Notes: generated by a model not told the origin, from the letters alone. A DNA stretch of 64,000 nt from Sphingorhabdus sp. M41 (GCF_001586275.1 NZ_CP014545.1:496001-560000), one strand, 5' to 3'. Positions 45,109-55,054 are shown, numbered from the stretch's first letter. Numbers and translations are program-made.

Positions 45109-45945
45109 TCAGACGGTTTCTTTCGGGGTGTCCGCATCGGCGCCCCATTCGGACCAGCTGCCGTCGTAGAGCGCGGTTTTGTCAGCTCCCGCGAGCGCCG
45201 CAGCAAAGGATATAACCGCTGCCGTGATCCCCGAACCACATGTCGTTACAAGCGGCTTGGAGAGATCCACGCCGGCGTCGCTAAAGACGGCCTTGATTTC
45301 ATCGACGCTTTTCCATGTCCCGTCGGCGTTGAAAAAGTTGCTGTGCGGGATATTGGTCGAGCCGGGGATATGGCCGGATGCGGTATTGCCGCGCGGGTCG
45401 GGCGTTTCGCCGCTGAACCGGTCGGCGGGACGCGCATCGACAACCTGTTCATTCTTGCTGTGCAAATTGGCGAGCATATCCGCCTTGGTGCGGATATCCT
45501 TGTCGTCTTTCCAGACGGTGAAATGACGGTGGCGCAACGCTTCCTTGCCGGTTTCAAGCGGCCGACCTTCGGCTTTCCATTTGGCAATGCCGCCATCGAG
45601 AATCGCAACTTCATGCGCGCCAAAAATGGTCAGCATCCACCAGGCGCGGGCTGCGGTATTGAACGGACTGTCATCGTAAAGCACCACACGGCTGCCATCG
45701 CCCAGACCGAGTGACTGCATCCGGCTGGCAAATTTCTCGGCTGGCGGGAGCATATTGTCGACCGGATTGTTGGTATCGGTCAAATCACTGAGATCCATGA
45801 AGACTGCGCCGGGGATATGGCCGGCTTCATATTCGGCTGCAGGATTACGTCCCGCATCCGGCATGAATTTTGTCGCGTCCACGATCCGCAGATCAGACGC
45901 GCCCAGTTCGTTGGCCAACCATTCGGTCGTTACCAGCAATTCCAT
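45109..45945 (-). CDS. sseA: 3-mercaptopyruvate sulfurtransferase
   Basis: A 278-residue tandem-rhodanese protein. The catalytic loop is CGSGITA with C236, the MST signature (thiosulfate sulfurtransferases have CRKGVTA). The N-terminal inactive rhodanese holds VVLYDDSPFNTAARAWW, the C-terminal one QVVDARPADRFSGE. It moves sulfane sulfur from mercaptopyruvate. It heads the sseA-metC-mscS unit, and a perfect palindrome lies 130 bases upstream. Confidence 0.94.
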   Translation of the reverse strand: MELLVTTEWLANELGASDLRIVDATKFMPDAGRNPAAEYEAGHIPGAVFMDLSDLTDTNNPVDNMLPPAEKFASRMQSLGLGDGSRVVLYDDSPFNTAARAWWMLTIFGAHEVAILDGGIAKWKAEGRPLETGKEALRHRHFTVWKDDKDIRTKADMLANLHSKNEQVVDARPADRFSGETPDPRGNTASGHIPGSTNIPHSNFFNADGTWKSVDEIKAVFSDAGVDLSKPLVTTCGSGITAAVISFAAALAGADKTALYDGSWSEWGADADTPKETV

Positions 45946-46074
45946 ATTAAACTCCTCATGCCCGCAATTATTTGCGCTACTCTAACCGCCGTTTAGCGAC
46001 TCGATTTCAAGGCGTCGAGGCTATAACGCATTGCTCTGCGAATCCACCGCTTATGTGCTTTTTCTGCATGACAT

Positions 46075-46091
46075 GATGTTACGGTAACATC
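46075..46091. promoter_or_regulatory. Perfect inverted repeat upstream of sseA-metC-mscS
   Basis: GATGTTACGGTAACATC is an 8-bp perfect inverted repeat around a single base, a strong candidate for a dimeric regulator operator. It lies in the 194-base gap between sseA and the end of the proline-rich protein gene, both on the minus strand, so it would act on sseA. No regulator gene is adjacent. Confidence 0.55.
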
Positions 46092-46139
46092 TGAATCGCG
46101 ACACGATCAATATCGACCACTTATATTCCCCCGGAAGGT

Positions 46140-47411
46140 TCAATTCATGGCGAGCGGGCGGTGACCGAGCGGAGCAAAGCTGCGTGGTCCCAGATCCAAC
46201 CGAAACGGCGCCATTTTGGGGCGTAGCGGCTGGTGTTCCTGACCGACAAGATAGGCAGCGGTCTGAATATGCTGGGTGCCGGATACATCGGTAAATTCAA
46301 TCGCAATCTGCACCAGCGGCACGAACAAGGCCTGTGACTGGAACTGAATCGGGCGGATACCCGTCAACGGGATGCGAAATTCTGCGACAATTTTCTCGGT
46401 TTCTCCAGTCGGGAGATTGGGAACCTCTGCCAATGGGGATAAATCGGCCAAAACGGGATCGCCAGCGCCATGGTTCTGCGCCTGTACCATGGCTCCACTG
46501 ACCCTGATGCCCGTCAGATCGTCACCGCCATGGTTGGAGAGGGTCAGTTCGAAGCCCAGCACCGCATTGATCAAAGTCGCATTGGCCGAATGTGGCTGGA
46601 AGCCGATGCTGAGGGCAGCCACAGGCAGGATTGGATCGGGAAGGGTGGCGATGTCGCTAGGCAGGCCGGCTGTGGCGCGCTCAGGATCGGTGACAGTCGT
46701 TTGCTTCGGCGCAGCATGGCGGCGGGCCCGCCAAAGAAATAATGCGCCAAGCAGGACGAACAGCAGAAGCCCCAGCACCAGGAGTTGCCAATCACTGGTC
46801 TCAGTCTCCGGTAAGGGCTCTGTGAGGGTTGCCGTCGGGGATGAGAATATATCAGCCGGCGTGGTTGTGGATTCCGGACCATCGTCTGTATTGATTGCAG
46901 GTTCTGCCGGGGCAGAGCCGGTTTCGGATGCGGGTTTTTCCACTTGGGCATCTGGTCTGCGTCGAGTTGGCTCGATCGTCGATGGCGGTTGATCGGCTCT
47001 TCTGTCGATAGCGGCAGGCTTGATCGCCGGGCTGGCGGATGGGGAAGTGCTCAATGGCGTGGGCGGTTTCGCGGGACTTGTTCGCGGTGTGACGATGGTC
47101 GGCTCGGCAAGTGGAATGTCGGCGTCGACGGGACCTTGCAAGACTTTCTTCGCTGGCGTGCTGCTTGGTCCGGGCGGCAGCGAATAGCTGTCCACCGACG
47201 GTTGGCTTTGCAGAACAGGCAATGGTTCGTCGATCGCCGATTGTGCCATGGCGACAGAGCTCGGGGACAGACCCAAAGCTGCGCCGGTCAAAAGGGCGTG
47301 GAACCCGATATGTCTGATGGTCTGAAAAACGGCTATTTCCCTGCATTGTTTCAGATCGGAATGCCGCCCGACGCGCTGAACCGGCGATGAATGCAGCAGG
47401 GGTGATGACAT
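46140..47411 (-). CDS. Proline-rich single-span membrane protein, unrecognised
   Basis: A 423-residue protein. Residues 35-57 look like a signal peptide or anchor (GFHALLTGAALGLSPSSVAMA). A long low-complexity region rich in Pro, Ser and Thr runs from 60 to 205. A membrane span follows (LLVLGLLLFVLLGALFLW, about 212-229) with basic RARRHA after it, and then a beta-rich domain of about 180 residues with a conserved-domain-like SNHGGDDLTGIRVSGAMVQ stretch (cited in part), resembling an Ig-like fold. I do not recognise the family. Divergent from queF with 28 bases between. Confidence 0.6.
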   Translation of the reverse strand: MSSPLLHSSPVQRVGRHSDLKQCREIAVFQTIRHIGFHALLTGAALGLSPSSVAMAQSAIDEPLPVLQSQPSVDSYSLPPGPSSTPAKKVLQGPVDADIPLAEPTIVTPRTSPAKPPTPLSTSPSASPAIKPAAIDRRADQPPSTIEPTRRRPDAQVEKPASETGSAPAEPAINTDDGPESTTTPADIFSSPTATLTEPLPETETSDWQLLVLGLLLFVLLGALFLWRARRHAAPKQTTVTDPERATAGLPSDIATLPDPILPVAALSIGFQPHSANATLINAVLGFELTLSNHGGDDLTGIRVSGAMVQAQNHGAGDPVLADLSPLAEVPNLPTGETEKIVAEFRIPLTGIRPIQFQSQALFVPLVQIAIEFTDVSGTQHIQTAAYLVGQEHQPLRPKMAPFRLDLGPRSFAPLGHRPLAMN

Positions 47412-47439
47412 GAAGCGCCCCGTGCACTAGATAATCTGC

Positions 47440-47910
47440 ATGACCGACAAACCAACCTCTCCGCCAGCTCCGAAATTTCTCGGCAAGACCAGTCCGATGC
47501 CTGCTTCTCCCGAAGAGGCGATACTCGACTATGTCCCCAATCCGCGCGTTGGCGAGCTCTATCTCACGCGCTTTGCGGTACCGGAATTTACCTCGCTGTG
47601 CCCGGTAACCGGTCAGCCGGACTTTGCCCATCTGGTGATCGACTATGCACCGGATCAAACCATCGTCGAATCCAAGTCGCTCAAGCTGTTCCTTGGTTCG
47701 TTCCGCGACCATGCCGCCTTTCACGAGGATTGCACGGTCGGCATCGGCAAGCGGCTGTTTGACGAAATGAAACCTCAATGGCTGCGGATCGGTGGCTACT
47801 GGTATCCGCGTGGCGGTATACCGATCGACATATTCTGGCAATCGGGTGAGCCGCCCAAGGGCCTCTGGATACCGGATCAGGGCGTCGCGCCCTATCGTGG
47901 CCGTGGCTGA
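47440..47910 (+). CDS. queF: NADPH-dependent 7-cyano-7-deazaguanine reductase
   Basis: A 156-residue type I QueF that reduces preQ0 to preQ1 in queuosine synthesis. The catalytic cysteine C54 is in [13 protein letters not shown], with D61 and substrate-binding E77 in [14 protein letters not shown] and HEDC at 95-98. The last base is shared with the next ATG (TGATG). gluQ at 31 kb modifies the finished queuosine. Confidence 0.95.
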   Translation: MTDKPTSPPAPKFLGKTSPMPASPEEAILDYVPNPRVGELYLTRFAVPEFTSLCPVTGQPDFAHLVIDYAPDQTIVESKSLKLFLGSFRDHAAFHEDCTVGIGKRLFDEMKPQWLRIGGYWYPRGGIPIDIFWQSGEPPKGLWIPDQGVAPYRGRG

Positions 47911-48998
47911 TGAAGCATAAATTCTACGGCGGGCCGCTGTCGCTCTATTCCGGCAAGGCGCGGGCCTATCTCGATTGGAAAGGGGTGGATTACGAGGAAA
48001 TCCTCAGCACCACCGAAGTCTATAAAACGATCATCGTTCCCAAAGTCGGCCGTCCTGTCATTCCGGTGATGGTAACCGGAGATGGGGAAACGCTTCAGGA
48101 CACAACATTGATCATCGACCATTTTGAAGCGAAGATCGGCGGACCGTCCGTCTATCCCGATACGCCGAAACAGCGGCTGGTGGCTTTGCTGATGGAAGTG
48201 TTCGGTGATGAATGGCTGGTGATCCCGGCCATGCACTATCGCTGGAACTATAATGAGGAATGGGTCTACGGCGAATTTGGCGCCGTTGCAGCGCCTGATG
48301 CCAGCCAGGAAGAGCAGCTGGCAATCGGCCGCGAGCGCGGGCAGACGTTCAAGGGTTTTTGCCCGATATTGGGGATTAACGAACAAACCATCCCCGCGAT
48401 CGAGGCCAGCTATGAAGCGCTTCTGGCCGACCTTGACCGGCATTTTTCCCAATATGATTATCTACTGGGGTCGCGGCCCTCGATTGGCGATTTTGGCCTG
48501 ATCGGGCCGCTTTATGCCCATTTGTATCGCGATCCCGCATCGGGCGAGATCATGAAACGGCTGGCACCGAAAGTTGCCGAATGGGTCGAGCGGATGGTGG
48601 ATGTGCAGCAGCCTTTATCCGGAGAATTTCTGCCCGATGACGAGGTTCCGGAGACATTGGTTCCGGTGCTGGAAAGAATGATGACGGAGCAAATGCCCTT
48701 CCTTCAGAAAACCGCCGACATTTTTGCCGCCTGGGCCAGAGCCAATCCGGATATGGAGATTCCGCGCGCTGTCGGAATGACGGATTTCACCATCGAGGGT
48801 GTGACCGGACAACGGATCGCACCACCGTTCAGCCTGTGGATGTTGCAGCGACCGCTGGACTATTATCGCCAGTTGGAAGAATCCGACAAATCAGCTGCGG
48901 AGGAATTTTTGTCGACAATCGACGGCGCCCTGGCGTTTCGGGATTTCACGATGGAGCGGCCGTTGGCGTTCGAAAACTTCAAGTTGATATTGCACTAA
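47910..48998 (+). CDS. Glutathione S-transferase-like protein
   Basis: A 362-residue protein with an N-terminal thioredoxin-fold GST domain (KFYGGPLSLYSGKARAYLDW; LQDTTLIIDHFE carries the cis-Pro/Glu-Ser-type glutathione site region) and a long helical C-terminal part (residues 90-360), longer than ordinary GSTs of about 210-230. It contains SRPSIGDFGLIGPLYAHLYRD, the family D-x-x-L-L-like N-capping motif. The ATG overlaps the queF stop. Substrate and role unknown. Confidence 0.8.
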   Translation: MKHKFYGGPLSLYSGKARAYLDWKGVDYEEILSTTEVYKTIIVPKVGRPVIPVMVTGDGETLQDTTLIIDHFEAKIGGPSVYPDTPKQRLVALLMEVFGDEWLVIPAMHYRWNYNEEWVYGEFGAVAAPDASQEEQLAIGRERGQTFKGFCPILGINEQTIPAIEASYEALLADLDRHFSQYDYLLGSRPSIGDFGLIGPLYAHLYRDPASGEIMKRLAPKVAEWVERMVDVQQPLSGEFLPDDEVPETLVPVLERMMTEQMPFLQKTADIFAAWARANPDMEIPRAVGMTDFTIEGVTGQRIAPPFSLWMLQRPLDYYRQLEESDKSAAEEFLSTIDGALAFRDFTMERPLAFENFKLILH

Positions 48999-49081
48999 TA
49001 TTACGAACTGCCGCCATTTTTTGGAACAGAAAATCAGTTTGCCCTATCAATCGGCCGCCGCCAATCTTATATATTACTGAT

Positions 49082-49474
49082 ATGAGCAGCGTTTCACATC
49101 ATCACAGCATTGCCATCGAGGCATCCGACATTGATTTCATGGGACATGTAAACAATGCCAACTACCTGACGTGGGTGCAGGACGCAGTGGTAGCACATTG
49201 GCAGAAATTTGCCCCTTCCGAAGCTGTTGCAGCCCATCTCTGGGTAGCAATCAAGCACGAGATTACCTATCGCAAGCCCGCTTTTCTGGATGATGACGTT
49301 ATCGCCGAAGTGTTGCTCGAAAAAGTGCACGGGGCACGGGCATTTTACAGCACGATCATTCGTCGTGGCGAAGAGGTGCTTGCCGAAGTGCAATCGAGCT
49401 GGTGCTGTATCGATGCCGATACCTTGCGCCCGACCCGTCTGGCGAAAGATATCGTCGCCCGTTTTTTCGGGTAG
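49082..49474 (+). CDS. Acyl-CoA thioesterase, YbgC/4HBT hotdog family
   Basis: A 130-residue hotdog-fold protein. The signature is ASDIDFMGHVNNANYLTW with catalytic D and H-V-N-N, followed by HEITYRKPAFLDD. It hydrolyses acyl-CoA or 4-hydroxybenzoyl-CoA-like substrates; the natural one is unknown. ATG 49082 is the only start that fits; 83 bases separate it from the GST-like gene. Confidence 0.88.
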   Translation: MSSVSHHHSIAIEASDIDFMGHVNNANYLTWVQDAVVAHWQKFAPSEAVAAHLWVAIKHEITYRKPAFLDDDVIAEVLLEKVHGARAFYSTIIRRGEEVLAEVQSSWCCIDADTLRPTRLAKDIVARFFG

Positions 49475-49530
49475 AAGGTTGAAGCGTTTCAGTCCGCTGG
49501 CGCAGCAATAACGAGCTGGCTAGCAGACCA

Positions 49531-51111
49531 TCAACGCATCAGCCCGCCGATCAGGTTGCGCACGAAGCGTCCGGCAACCGGCCCGGCAAGATCGGTAACC
49601 ACCGACCCGACTGCAGAAGTCACGCCTGACCGCATCGGGTCCGCCCGGGATTTTTTACCGAGCATCGTCGAAGCCGCCATACCTGCTGCTGACCCCACGG
49701 CGACCTTCGCACCGCGGCTGAAGGCTTTTTCCCAGATGCTTTTGGTCTTGCGTGAGCGCTTGCCAACTTCTTCTTCGCCTTTTTCCTCAACTTCCCGCGC
49801 GGTTTCCGTGGCGTCGATGACTTTTTGCGCCAGGATCTCCTCGGCACTATTTCTGTCTATCTCTTCGTCATATTTGCCATCATAGGGCGAGATCGAATTG
49901 ATGATCGCGCGTTCCTTGACCGAAACCGGTCCCAGTCGAGAGCGGGGCGGTTTTATCAGGGTCCGCTGGACAATCGATGGCGCACCGTCTTCCATCAAGG
50001 TTGACACCAGCGCTTCGCCAACGCGCAATTCGGTAATGGCTTGCTCGACATCCAGATCGGGGTTGATGCGGAAAGTATCGGCAGCCGCCTTGATCGCCTT
50101 TTTGTCGCGCGGGGTGAAGGCGCGCAGGGCATGTTGCACCCGGTTGCCGAGCTGGCCAGCAACCTCTTGAGGTATATCAACGGGGTTCTGGGTAACGAAA
50201 TAGACGCCAACGCCCTTGGACCGGATCAGGCGCACGACCTGCTCAATCTTGTCCTCGAGTGCCTTGGGTGCGTCGTCGAACAGCAGATGGGCTTCGTCGA
50301 AGAAGAACACCAGCTTCGGCTTTGTCGGATCACCGATTTCCGGTAATGTTTCGAACAGTTCGGCGAGCAGCCAGAGCAGGAATGTCGCATATAGTTTCGG
50401 GCTGCGCATCAGCTGATCGGCGGCGAGTATGTTGATATAGCCGCGTCCCTGATCATCGCATTTGATGAAATCATCAATTTCCAGAGCGGGTTCGCCGAAA
50501 AACTGGCCTGCGCCCTGACTGTCCAGCTGCAGCAACTGACGCTGGATTGCGCCGACGCTGGCCTTGCTGACATTGCCATATTTGGCGGACAGTTGCTTCG
50601 CATTTTCTGCCGTATAAGCGAGCATCGACTGCAGATCATCGAGGTTCAGCAGCAGCAATCCCTCTTCATCGGCAAAGCGGAAGACAATATTCAGCACGCC
50701 TTCCTGCGTGTCGTTCAGGTCCATCAAGCGAGCGAGCAGCAGCGGCCCCATTTCCGAGATCGTGGTCCGGATGGGATGGCCCTGTTTGCCATATAGGTCC
50801 CAGAAAATTGCCGGATTGTCAGAATAGGCATAGTCGCTCATTCCAAGGTCCTTGGCACGTCCTTCCAGCTTGTCGGCATGTTTGAATTGCGAGGAGCCGG
50901 CCATCGAAACGCCGGAGAGGTCACCTTTGACGTCGGCAACAAAGACCGGCACGCCATTGGCGGAAAAGCTCTCGGCAAGCCCTTGCAAAGTGACGGTTTT
51001 ACCAGTGCCGGTCGCTCCGGCAATCAGTCCGTGCCGGTTGGCTCGGGACAGATTGAGGCTTTGCCGTTCGTCACCGCCCAGTCCGAGAAAAATTTCTGTT
51101 GCATCGGCCAT
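49531..51111 (-). CDS. HerA-like ATPase (DUF853/YjgR family)
   Basis: A 526-residue FtsK/HerA-type ATPase. Walker A is GATGTGKT in [17 protein letters not shown] (residues 31-38), [12 protein letters not shown] follows, and Walker B is [16 protein letters not shown]. An alanine/arginine-rich C-terminal tail with charged [17 protein letters not shown] follows. DUF853 proteins are widely conserved, but their function is not settled; DNA translocation is inferred from family. Minus strand, alone before the degQ group. Confidence 0.9.
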   Translation of the reverse strand: MADATEIFLGLGGDERQSLNLSRANRHGLIAGATGTGKTVTLQGLAESFSANGVPVFVADVKGDLSGVSMAGSSQFKHADKLEGRAKDLGMSDYAYSDNPAIFWDLYGKQGHPIRTTISEMGPLLLARLMDLNDTQEGVLNIVFRFADEEGLLLLNLDDLQSMLAYTAENAKQLSAKYGNVSKASVGAIQRQLLQLDSQGAGQFFGEPALEIDDFIKCDDQGRGYINILAADQLMRSPKLYATFLLWLLAELFETLPEIGDPTKPKLVFFFDEAHLLFDDAPKALEDKIEQVVRLIRSKGVGVYFVTQNPVDIPQEVAGQLGNRVQHALRAFTPRDKKAIKAAADTFRINPDLDVEQAITELRVGEALVSTLMEDGAPSIVQRTLIKPPRSRLGPVSVKERAIINSISPYDGKYDEEIDRNSAEEILAQKVIDATETAREVEEKGEEEVGKRSRKTKSIWEKAFSRGAKVAVGSAAGMAASTMLGKKSRADPMRSGVTSAVGSVVTDLAGPVAGRFVRNLIGGLMR

Positions 51112-51160
51112 TGGCGGATCCCTTTACTCATATTGCAAGTTTGAGCTTCGACTTGACGCA

Positions 51161-51193
51161 AAAAAAAGGCCGGCGTCAAGCACCGGCCCTTTT
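51161..51193 (-). terminator. Rho-independent terminator after degQ
   Basis: GGCCGG (51168-51173) pairs with CCGGCC (51183-51188), with A7 and T4 on the flanks. Read on the minus strand the stem is followed by a run of T, as expected for the end of degQ, 24 bases after its stop. Confidence 0.8.
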
Positions 51194-51216
51194 CTGTTAC
51201 ATGTGTTTAAACGCGC

Positions 51217-52758
51217 TTAATCGTCCTGCAGGCGCACCGCGACAAATTGCGGATCGCGAGCGCCGCGACGGACCTGTAGCAGCACTGCTTCGCGATTTGA
51301 CCGTTTCGCATTGCTGATGGCCTGATCCAGTTCGGCCGCGCTCGTCACAGGTTGGCGGTTGACGCTGGTGATCAGAAATCCGCGCCGAATTCCTTTTTGG
51401 CCGGCATCGCTGTTCGGATTAACCGTGGTTACGACAACACCTTTTTGCGTCGACGGCACACCGATCTGCCGTGCGATTGCCGGAGTCAGATCGATCACAG
51501 ACAATCCCAGTGCATCGGCGGTTGCCTGCGCGCTGGTGCCATCGTCATCCTGACCCATTGCATTATCTTCGGCATCAGGATCGAATGTGCTTCCGGCCAG
51601 TTCCTCTTCGGATGGACGTTTACCAAGCTTTGCATTGACCTTGATGGTCTTGCCGTTGCGGATCAGCTCGATCGGAACTTCTGTGCCAATCGGCAGATTG
51701 GCAACCAGATAGGACAGGGTCTGGTCCGGTGTAATGGCCTTGCCGTGCACCTTGGTGATCACGTCACCTGCCTGAATACCGGCTTTCTGTGCCGCTTCAC
51801 CGGGTTCGACCCGCTGGACGAATTCGCCGCGATTTTTTTCCAGACCGAGTGAGTCGGCCAAGTCTTCCGAAAGGGCGCTGATCTGCACACCAAGATAACC
51901 GCGCTCGATTGTCTGGCCGGCTTTCAGCGTTTCGACGATCGGAGCAGCGACTTCTGCGGGGATAGCAAAGCCGATGCCGACATTGCCGCCGGTTGGCGAG
52001 ATAATCGCGTTGTTGATGCCGATGACATTGCCGTTGAGGTCGAACATTGGCCCGCCACTATTGCCGCGGTTGATCGATGCATCGGTTTGCAGGAAACGAT
52101 CATAAGCGCCGCCCTGTCCAGTGTTCCTGTGGATCGCAGAAAGAATGCCTGTGGTCACAGTTCCGCCAAGACCGAAGGGATTGCCGATGGCAATGACCCA
52201 GTCGCCAACCCGGGCGCCAGTGCTGTCGCCAAATTTGACGAATGGCAGGGGCTTATTCGCCTTGATCTTGAGTACCGCGATATCGGATGCCGCATCGCGG
52301 CCAACCAGTTCGGCTTCATATTCGGTACGATCCGGCATGATCACGGTGATGGATTCGATAGTCGCGTTGCGGTTGCCCGGTGCCACCACATGGTTGTTGG
52401 TTACGACATAGCCATCGGCCGAGATGATGAATCCGGATCCCAGCGATTGTGCCTCGCGGGTTTGCCCCCCACCGTTGCCGCCCTGACGATTGCCGAACAG
52501 GCCGTCAAAAGGCGTGCCCGCAAAAGGATTGTTGTTGGTCACCCTAACGCGCTGGGTGGTCGAAATATTGACCACAGCAGGCTGCAATTGTTCTGTCAGA
52601 TCCGCAAAGCTCATCGGCGCGCCTGCGCGCGGCACGACATTGCGCATCACCGAGCTGTCATTGGCGGCGGTTTGTGCTCCAGCCGGGACGACGCCGGTCA
52701 GGGTTGCTGCACTGCCGGCCAAAAGCAAAGCTGCTGAAATTCCGTAAGAGTAACGCAC
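51217..52758 (-). CDS. degQ: Do/DegQ-family periplasmic serine protease
   Basis: A 513-residue HtrA protease/chaperone. Signal peptide: ISAALLLAGSAATLTGVVPAGA. The catalytic triad is H in VTNNHVVAPG, D in AASDIAVLKI and S in INRGNSGGPM. Two PDZ domains follow (GYLGVQISAL and GLSVIDLTPAIA to about residue 510). The start is GTG 52758 (VRYSYG), with GAGAGGAAG upstream; an earlier start would put residues before the signal peptide. Downstream of hflK-hflC, a common alphaproteobacterial arrangement, but 276 bases separate it from hflC. Confidence 0.95.
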   Translation of the reverse strand: MRYSYGISAALLLAGSAATLTGVVPAGAQTAANDSSVMRNVVPRAGAPMSFADLTEQLQPAVVNISTTQRVRVTNNNPFAGTPFDGLFGNRQGGNGGGQTREAQSLGSGFIISADGYVVTNNHVVAPGNRNATIESITVIMPDRTEYEAELVGRDAASDIAVLKIKANKPLPFVKFGDSTGARVGDWVIAIGNPFGLGGTVTTGILSAIHRNTGQGGAYDRFLQTDASINRGNSGGPMFDLNGNVIGINNAIISPTGGNVGIGFAIPAEVAAPIVETLKAGQTIERGYLGVQISALSEDLADSLGLEKNRGEFVQRVEPGEAAQKAGIQAGDVITKVHGKAITPDQTLSYLVANLPIGTEVPIELIRNGKTIKVNAKLGKRPSEEELAGSTFDPDAEDNAMGQDDDGTSAQATADALGLSVIDLTPAIARQIGVPSTQKGVVVTTVNPNSDAGQKGIRRGFLITSVNRQPVTSAAELDQAISNAKRSNREAVLLQVRRGARDPQFVAVRLQDD

Positions 52759-52944
52759 TATTATCTTCCTCTCAAATTTTTGGCTGAGCAAATGAATATC
52801 TGCCGCCAAATCCGTTCAAAATCGCGGAATTAATGGCGCAATTTTCATGAACGGAAATTGAATATTAGCATATTTGTCCGCCGATCTTAAGCGCAGAACT
52901 GCGAGACATTTCCCATCCAAGCCTATTTGGGTGCGCCACAGCCC

Positions 52945-52961
52945 TTTCGCAAGCTGCGAAA
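52945..52961. promoter_or_regulatory. Perfect inverted repeat between hflC and degQ
   Basis: TTTCGCAAGCTGCGAAA is a 7-bp inverted repeat around three bases, 187 bases before the degQ start. A second, wider repeat, CCGTTCA (52812-52818) with TGAACGG (52848-52854), lies closer to degQ. Either may be an operator, suggesting degQ has its own control. No T run follows, so neither is a clear hflC terminator. Confidence 0.45.
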
Positions 52962-53034
52962 TATCATTTGGTCGAAAAAAAACGACGTTGAGCAGAAAAG
53001 ACGACAAATGTAGTCGGTGGGCTTTCACCGGCGA

Positions 53035-53886
53035 CTATCGGCCCCGGAACTGACGCAGATATTCATTGTCAGGCGAAAGCACGAACGAACTTTGCGGATC
53101 ATTCGGACCACCACCCTGGAATGTCGTTTCATAGCTCTTCATGGCGCGGTAGAAATCATAGAAATTCGCATCCTTGCCAAAGCTTTCTGCATAGGTCCGG
53201 GCGGCGCTGGCATCGGCTTCAGCACGAATGATCTGCGCCTGCTTTGCGCCTTGCGCACGGATGGTCCGCGCTTCCTGGTCACGCGCGGTCCGCATCCGTT
53301 GATAGGCGCTGTCGAGTGGCGTGCCGTCGGGCAGGTCGGCGCGCTTGATCCGCACGTCGACAATCTCCGCACCATATTGGCGCGCAACCCGGTTGAGACC
53401 GGCCTGGATATTGTCCATCACCTGGCCGCGTTCCGGACTCAGAAGAGCCGCAAACGGACGCTTGCCGAGTTCGTTTCTCAGGGCCGAGCCTAGAATTGGT
53501 CGGAGTTCCTCAGAGACGCGCTCTTCGCTGCCTGCAGCGATATACATGCGCAGCGGATCGGTGATCCGGAAGCGGGCAAAGGCATCAACCTGCAAGCGCA
53601 GCTGGTCGGTGGACAGCACTTGCTGCTGTTCCATCTCGACGTCGCGGATACGCTTGTCGATCCACACGATCTGTTCGAAAAACGGAATCTTGGCGATAAG
53701 ACCCGCACCGGTTTCGCCAAAGGCTTCCCCGGACTGGTAACGATTGACGATTCGCTTGGGTTCACCAAGCTGGACTACGACGCCCTGCCGGGTTTCCGGC
53801 ACGATGACGATAGTGTTGAGCAGGATGAACAGCGCGGCGATGATGATTACGCCAAGCGCAACGGGATTTTGCATTATCCGTTTCAT
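53035..53886 (-). CDS. hflC: HflC, SPFH-family modulator of FtsH
   Basis: A 283-residue membrane-anchored SPFH protein. The N-terminal anchor is GVIIIAALFILLNTIVIV; the band-7 domain follows (VVVQLGEPKRIV, DKRIRDVEMEQQ). The C-terminal alanine-rich coil holds QIIRAEADASAARTYAES. With HflK it forms a complex around FtsH. Its ATG overlaps the hflK stop by one base (TAATG). Confidence 0.94.
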   Translation of the reverse strand: MKRIMQNPVALGVIIIAALFILLNTIVIVPETRQGVVVQLGEPKRIVNRYQSGEAFGETGAGLIAKIPFFEQIVWIDKRIRDVEMEQQQVLSTDQLRLQVDAFARFRITDPLRMYIAAGSEERVSEELRPILGSALRNELGKRPFAALLSPERGQVMDNIQAGLNRVARQYGAEIVDVRIKRADLPDGTPLDSAYQRMRTARDQEARTIRAQGAKQAQIIRAEADASAARTYAESFGKDANFYDFYRAMKSYETTFQGGGPNDPQSSFVLSPDNEYLRQFRGR

Positions 53887-54983
53887 TATTTGCCCTCCAC
53901 GGTTGTAATCGCGGGTTGCTGCGCGCGTTTCTTCAGTTCCGGCAGGGCCAGATAAGGCGTCACGCCTTTCACTTCGACCACCGTCTTGTCGACCTTGGAC
54001 AATACGCGCTCCATTGTTTCATAATACATCCGCTGTCTCGTCACCGTCGGAGCAAGTCGATATTCTTCGTAGACCTTGTCAAAGGCGGCCGATTCACCCT
54101 GCGCCTGGGCGGTCAGCTGTTGTGCATAGGCACGCGCTTCGTTGAGATAGGTTTGCGCTGTCTGCTGCGCGGCGGACACTTCCTTAAACGCATCGTTGAC
54201 CGCAGCGGGGGGATCGGCTTTCTTGATGGCGATACCGCGAATGACCACGCCAGCGCCGTAGCCATCGAGCAGCTGTTGCATATTCTGTTCGACCTGCTGT
54301 TCGATTTCGGTCCGTTCGGAACCAATTGTGTCATCCAGCGTGAAATTGGCCACGGCTGCCCGCATTGCGGCTTCCGCGACTTCCTTGATCGTTTCTTCCG
54401 GTTCGGCGATCTGGAACAGGAACAGTTCCGGCGCCTTGATATTCCAACGTACCGAATAGGCCAGATCGACGATATTCTGATCGCCGGTCAGGATCAGCTT
54501 TTCGGATTCTCCTTCGGGAATATCGATCGTCCGGATGTCCTCGACGTCGAGTTTGACGACTTGCTCCAACGGAGTGGGAAGGGAAAAGTGCAGGCCAGGC
54601 TGCAGGGTTCGCGAATAGGAACCCAGAAATGTCACGACGCCGCGTTCCTGCGGGCTGACACGGTGAATACTTGTCAGCAATACCCAGAGGATGATGAAGC
54701 CGATTGCCATGAGAGGCCACCAGGACCGTCCGCCGGGACGCTTTGGAATGCCGCCCTTGAAACCACCGCCAGTGCCCTTTTTGAACAGTTCTTCGAGAGA
54801 ACCGGCACCCTTGCGGCCGCCACCGGAAGATCCGCCAGGAGGGTTGCCCCACGGGTTGCGGGGACCGCCGCCGTTGCCACCATCATTGCCGCTGTCGCCG
54901 TTATTGCCCCAGGGGCCGGACATGTTCAATATTGAGCCCAAAATCGATTTGCGGCGCGCTTCACCGTTAATATTATCATTCAT
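53886..54983 (-). CDS. hflK: HflK, SPFH-family modulator of FtsH
   Basis: A 365-residue partner of HflC. A glycine/asparagine-rich N-terminus (residues 20-75) is typical of HflK; the anchor WWPLMAIGFIILWVLL is followed by ERGVVTFLGSYSRTLQPG and the SPFH domain with a long coiled C-terminus. The start is set at ATG 54983 (MNDNING); a later ATG at 54923 is possible. Divergent from mrp across about 70 bases. Confidence 0.92.
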   Translation of the reverse strand: MNDNINGEARRKSILGSILNMSGPWGNNGDSGNDGGNGGGPRNPWGNPPGGSSGGGRKGAGSLEELFKKGTGGGFKGGIPKRPGGRSWWPLMAIGFIILWVLLTSIHRVSPQERGVVTFLGSYSRTLQPGLHFSLPTPLEQVVKLDVEDIRTIDIPEGESEKLILTGDQNIVDLAYSVRWNIKAPELFLFQIAEPEETIKEVAEAAMRAAVANFTLDDTIGSERTEIEQQVEQNMQQLLDGYGAGVVIRGIAIKKADPPAAVNDAFKEVSAAQQTAQTYLNEARAYAQQLTAQAQGESAAFDKVYEEYRLAPTVTRQRMYYETMERVLSKVDKTVVEVKGVTPYLALPELKKRAQQPAITTVEGK

Positions 54984-55054
54984 AGTTTCTTTATAGGTAG
55001 CACGCCGCCAGAAAAACAGTGTCAATCCGAGAAAAGTGTAACTATGTCGATCCG

